Shown: in pieces, positions 63,502-64,000 of the stretch
How the letters are laid out: every line of letters begins with the position of its first letter
How positions within the stretch are numbered: position 1 is the first letter of the stretch
Source: Stenotrophomonas rhizophila
GTDB lineage: Bacteria > Pseudomonadota > Gammaproteobacteria > Xanthomonadales > Xanthomonadaceae
Direction: 5' to 3'
Assembly (NCBI RefSeq): GCF_007667275.1
Contig: NZ_VDQT01000001.1
Span: forward strand, 620,001-684,000
Length of the DNA: 64,000 bases
Made by a program: the position numbers and the translations under genes
The notes under the pieces: generated by a model
Seen by the model: only the letters and a program-made list of their open reading frames with translations
Databases searched by the model: none
Told to the model about the DNA's origin: nothing

Positions 63502-63699
63502 ATGTCGTTTCGACAGTTCCCCGCCATCGACGCCGATGGCAAGGATTACGTGATCATCGAATTCAAGAGCGAGCCGTCGAGTGCACAGGCTGACGCGGCC
63601 GAACCGCAGGTGCGCTATGAGCTGGACGATGGGCAGCGCCTGGTGCGTGATGGACGCGTGTTCCGTCTCGAAGGTGGCGGGTTGACGCTGACGATTTGA
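63502..63699 (+). CDS. Small conserved-type hypothetical protein (65 residues)
   Basis: The sequence begins MSFRQFPAIDADGKDYVIIE and has a compact beta-rich pattern (VRYELDDGQRLVRDGRVFRL, LTLTI at the end). An excellent ribosome-binding site (GGAGG) lies 7 nt before the ATG, and codon use is like its neighbours, so it is probably real. I do not recognise the family. It has no signal peptide or membrane helix. Its stop codon lies inside a 42-bp tandem repeat. Confidence 0.75.
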   Translation: MSFRQFPAIDADGKDYVIIEFKSEPSSAQADAAEPQVRYELDDGQRLVRDGRVFRLEGGGLTLTI

Positions 63700-63778
63700 G
63701 GCGTACCGACCAACGGTCGGTACCTACCGGGCGGGTTTTGAGGCGTACCGACCAACGGTCGGTACCTACCGGGCGGGG
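63695..63778 (+). repeat. 42-bp tandem duplication containing SMAG palindromes
   Basis: Two near-identical 42-bp units begin at 63695 and 63737. Each starts TTTGAGGCGTACC and carries one reverse-oriented SMAG hairpin (63703-63727 and 63745-63769). The first unit includes the TGA stop of the 65-residue gene, so the stop and its context are copied too. Confidence 0.9.
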
Positions 63779-63820
63779 ATGGCGGCGGGCGCGTGGTGCA
63801 GGCACGATGCCGTGCCGCCG

Positions 63821-63846
63821 GTAGCGCACGACCGTTGGTCGTGCGG
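63821..63846 (+). repeat. SMAG palindrome
   Basis: GTAG followed by GCACGACC-GTT-GGTCGTGC, an 8-bp perfect stem. Between this element and 63905 I see nothing apart from an isolated TTGACA at 63873 without a matching -10. Confidence 0.8.
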
Positions 63847-63905
63847 CGCTGGTCAATTAATCGCCAGCCATCTTGACAGCCTTGTGCCACCGGCCCTGCG
63901 CACGG

Positions 63906-63951
63906 TTATCCACACGCTTGTCCGCATGTCATCCACACCCCCTGTGGATGA
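63906..63951. promoter_or_regulatory. Cluster of three DnaA-box-like sites
   Basis: TTATCCACA (63906-63914) is a perfect DnaA box. TCATCCACA (63929-63937) and its inverted copy TGTGGATGA (63943-63951) each differ at one position. Three in 46 bp is more than expected at this GC content. No replication gene or AT-rich unwinding region is visible in the window. Confidence 0.5.
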
Positions 63952-63964
63952 ATGCGGCACTGCG

Positions 63965-64000
63965 TCAGCGTGGCAGCACCCGCCCGATGCCGGTGGCGTC
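63965..64000 (-). CDS. Possible C-terminal end of a minus-strand gene
   Basis: From the right edge, the minus strand reads 11 codons (DATGIGRVLPR) to a TGA at 63965-63967. The frame is compatible with the 3' end of a gene outside the window. That is too little sequence to identify, and chance is not excluded. Confidence 0.25.
   Translation of the reverse strand, partial: DATGIGRVLPR

Overview
The window looks like chromosomal DNA of a Stenotrophomonas species (Xanthomonadaceae, Gammaproteobacteria). The evidence is high GC content, gene orders typical of xanthomonads, a FimX-type type IV pilus regulator, FabV as enoyl-ACP reductase, and many copies of the short GTAG-headed palindromes known as SMAG elements in S. 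maltophilia. I see no prophage, insertion sequence, integrase, CRISPR array, tRNA or rRNA. Almost all of the window is core genome. What is unusual lies mostly between genes.

Layout. (1) 1-7150, minus strand: ndk-rlmN-pilW-rodZ-yfgM-bamB-der, then the 5' part of a rhodanese-MoeB fusion. This is the usual gammaproteobacterial cluster without ispG-hisS. (2) 7414-11838, plus strand: a beta-oxidation unit of a PsrA-like TetR regulator with its operator, FadN-like enzyme and FadA. (3) 12052-20070, minus strand: cmk, rpsA, ihfB, lapB, a WbpL-like transferase, a WbpM-like dehydratase and galU, which is envelope-glycan machinery behind ribosomal protein S1. (4) 20264-25331, plus strand: rpmJ, a BamE-like periplasmic protein, aguA and aguB (agmatine to putrescine), a GNAT acetyltransferase and a TraB-family membrane protein. 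(5) 25467-33216, minus strand: an RND efflux operon with one adaptor and two different permeases. (6) 33423-44242: two tandem small cytochromes c, uup/dbpA (divergent), apt, selO, a GST, a cold-shock protein, a pseudouridine synthase, yaeQ and yhiN. (7) 44333-46402: fimX. (8) 46841-53926, minus strand: queA-tgt-yajC-secD-secF, then fabV. (9) 54175-64000: a class III aminotransferase, a LOG-family protein, a GAF-GAF-GGDEF-EAL protein, an ECF sigma factor with a probable anti-sigma partner, YigZ, an MsbA-like ABC exporter, a 65-residue protein, then repeats and DnaA-box-like sites.

The intergenic DNA is rich in repeats. About two dozen SMAG palindromes occur singly, as inverted pairs or in clusters, and two of them supply the stop codon of a gene. 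A second and larger family is present twice (22373-22470 and 46445-46548, opposite orientations). It has long outer arms enclosing two hairpins that share the apex CATGGATG. The arms and one inner stem differ between copies but keep their pairing. This covariation is the most interesting signal in the window. Several genes also have a -10 box 5-9 nt before the start codon, which suggests leaderless transcription.
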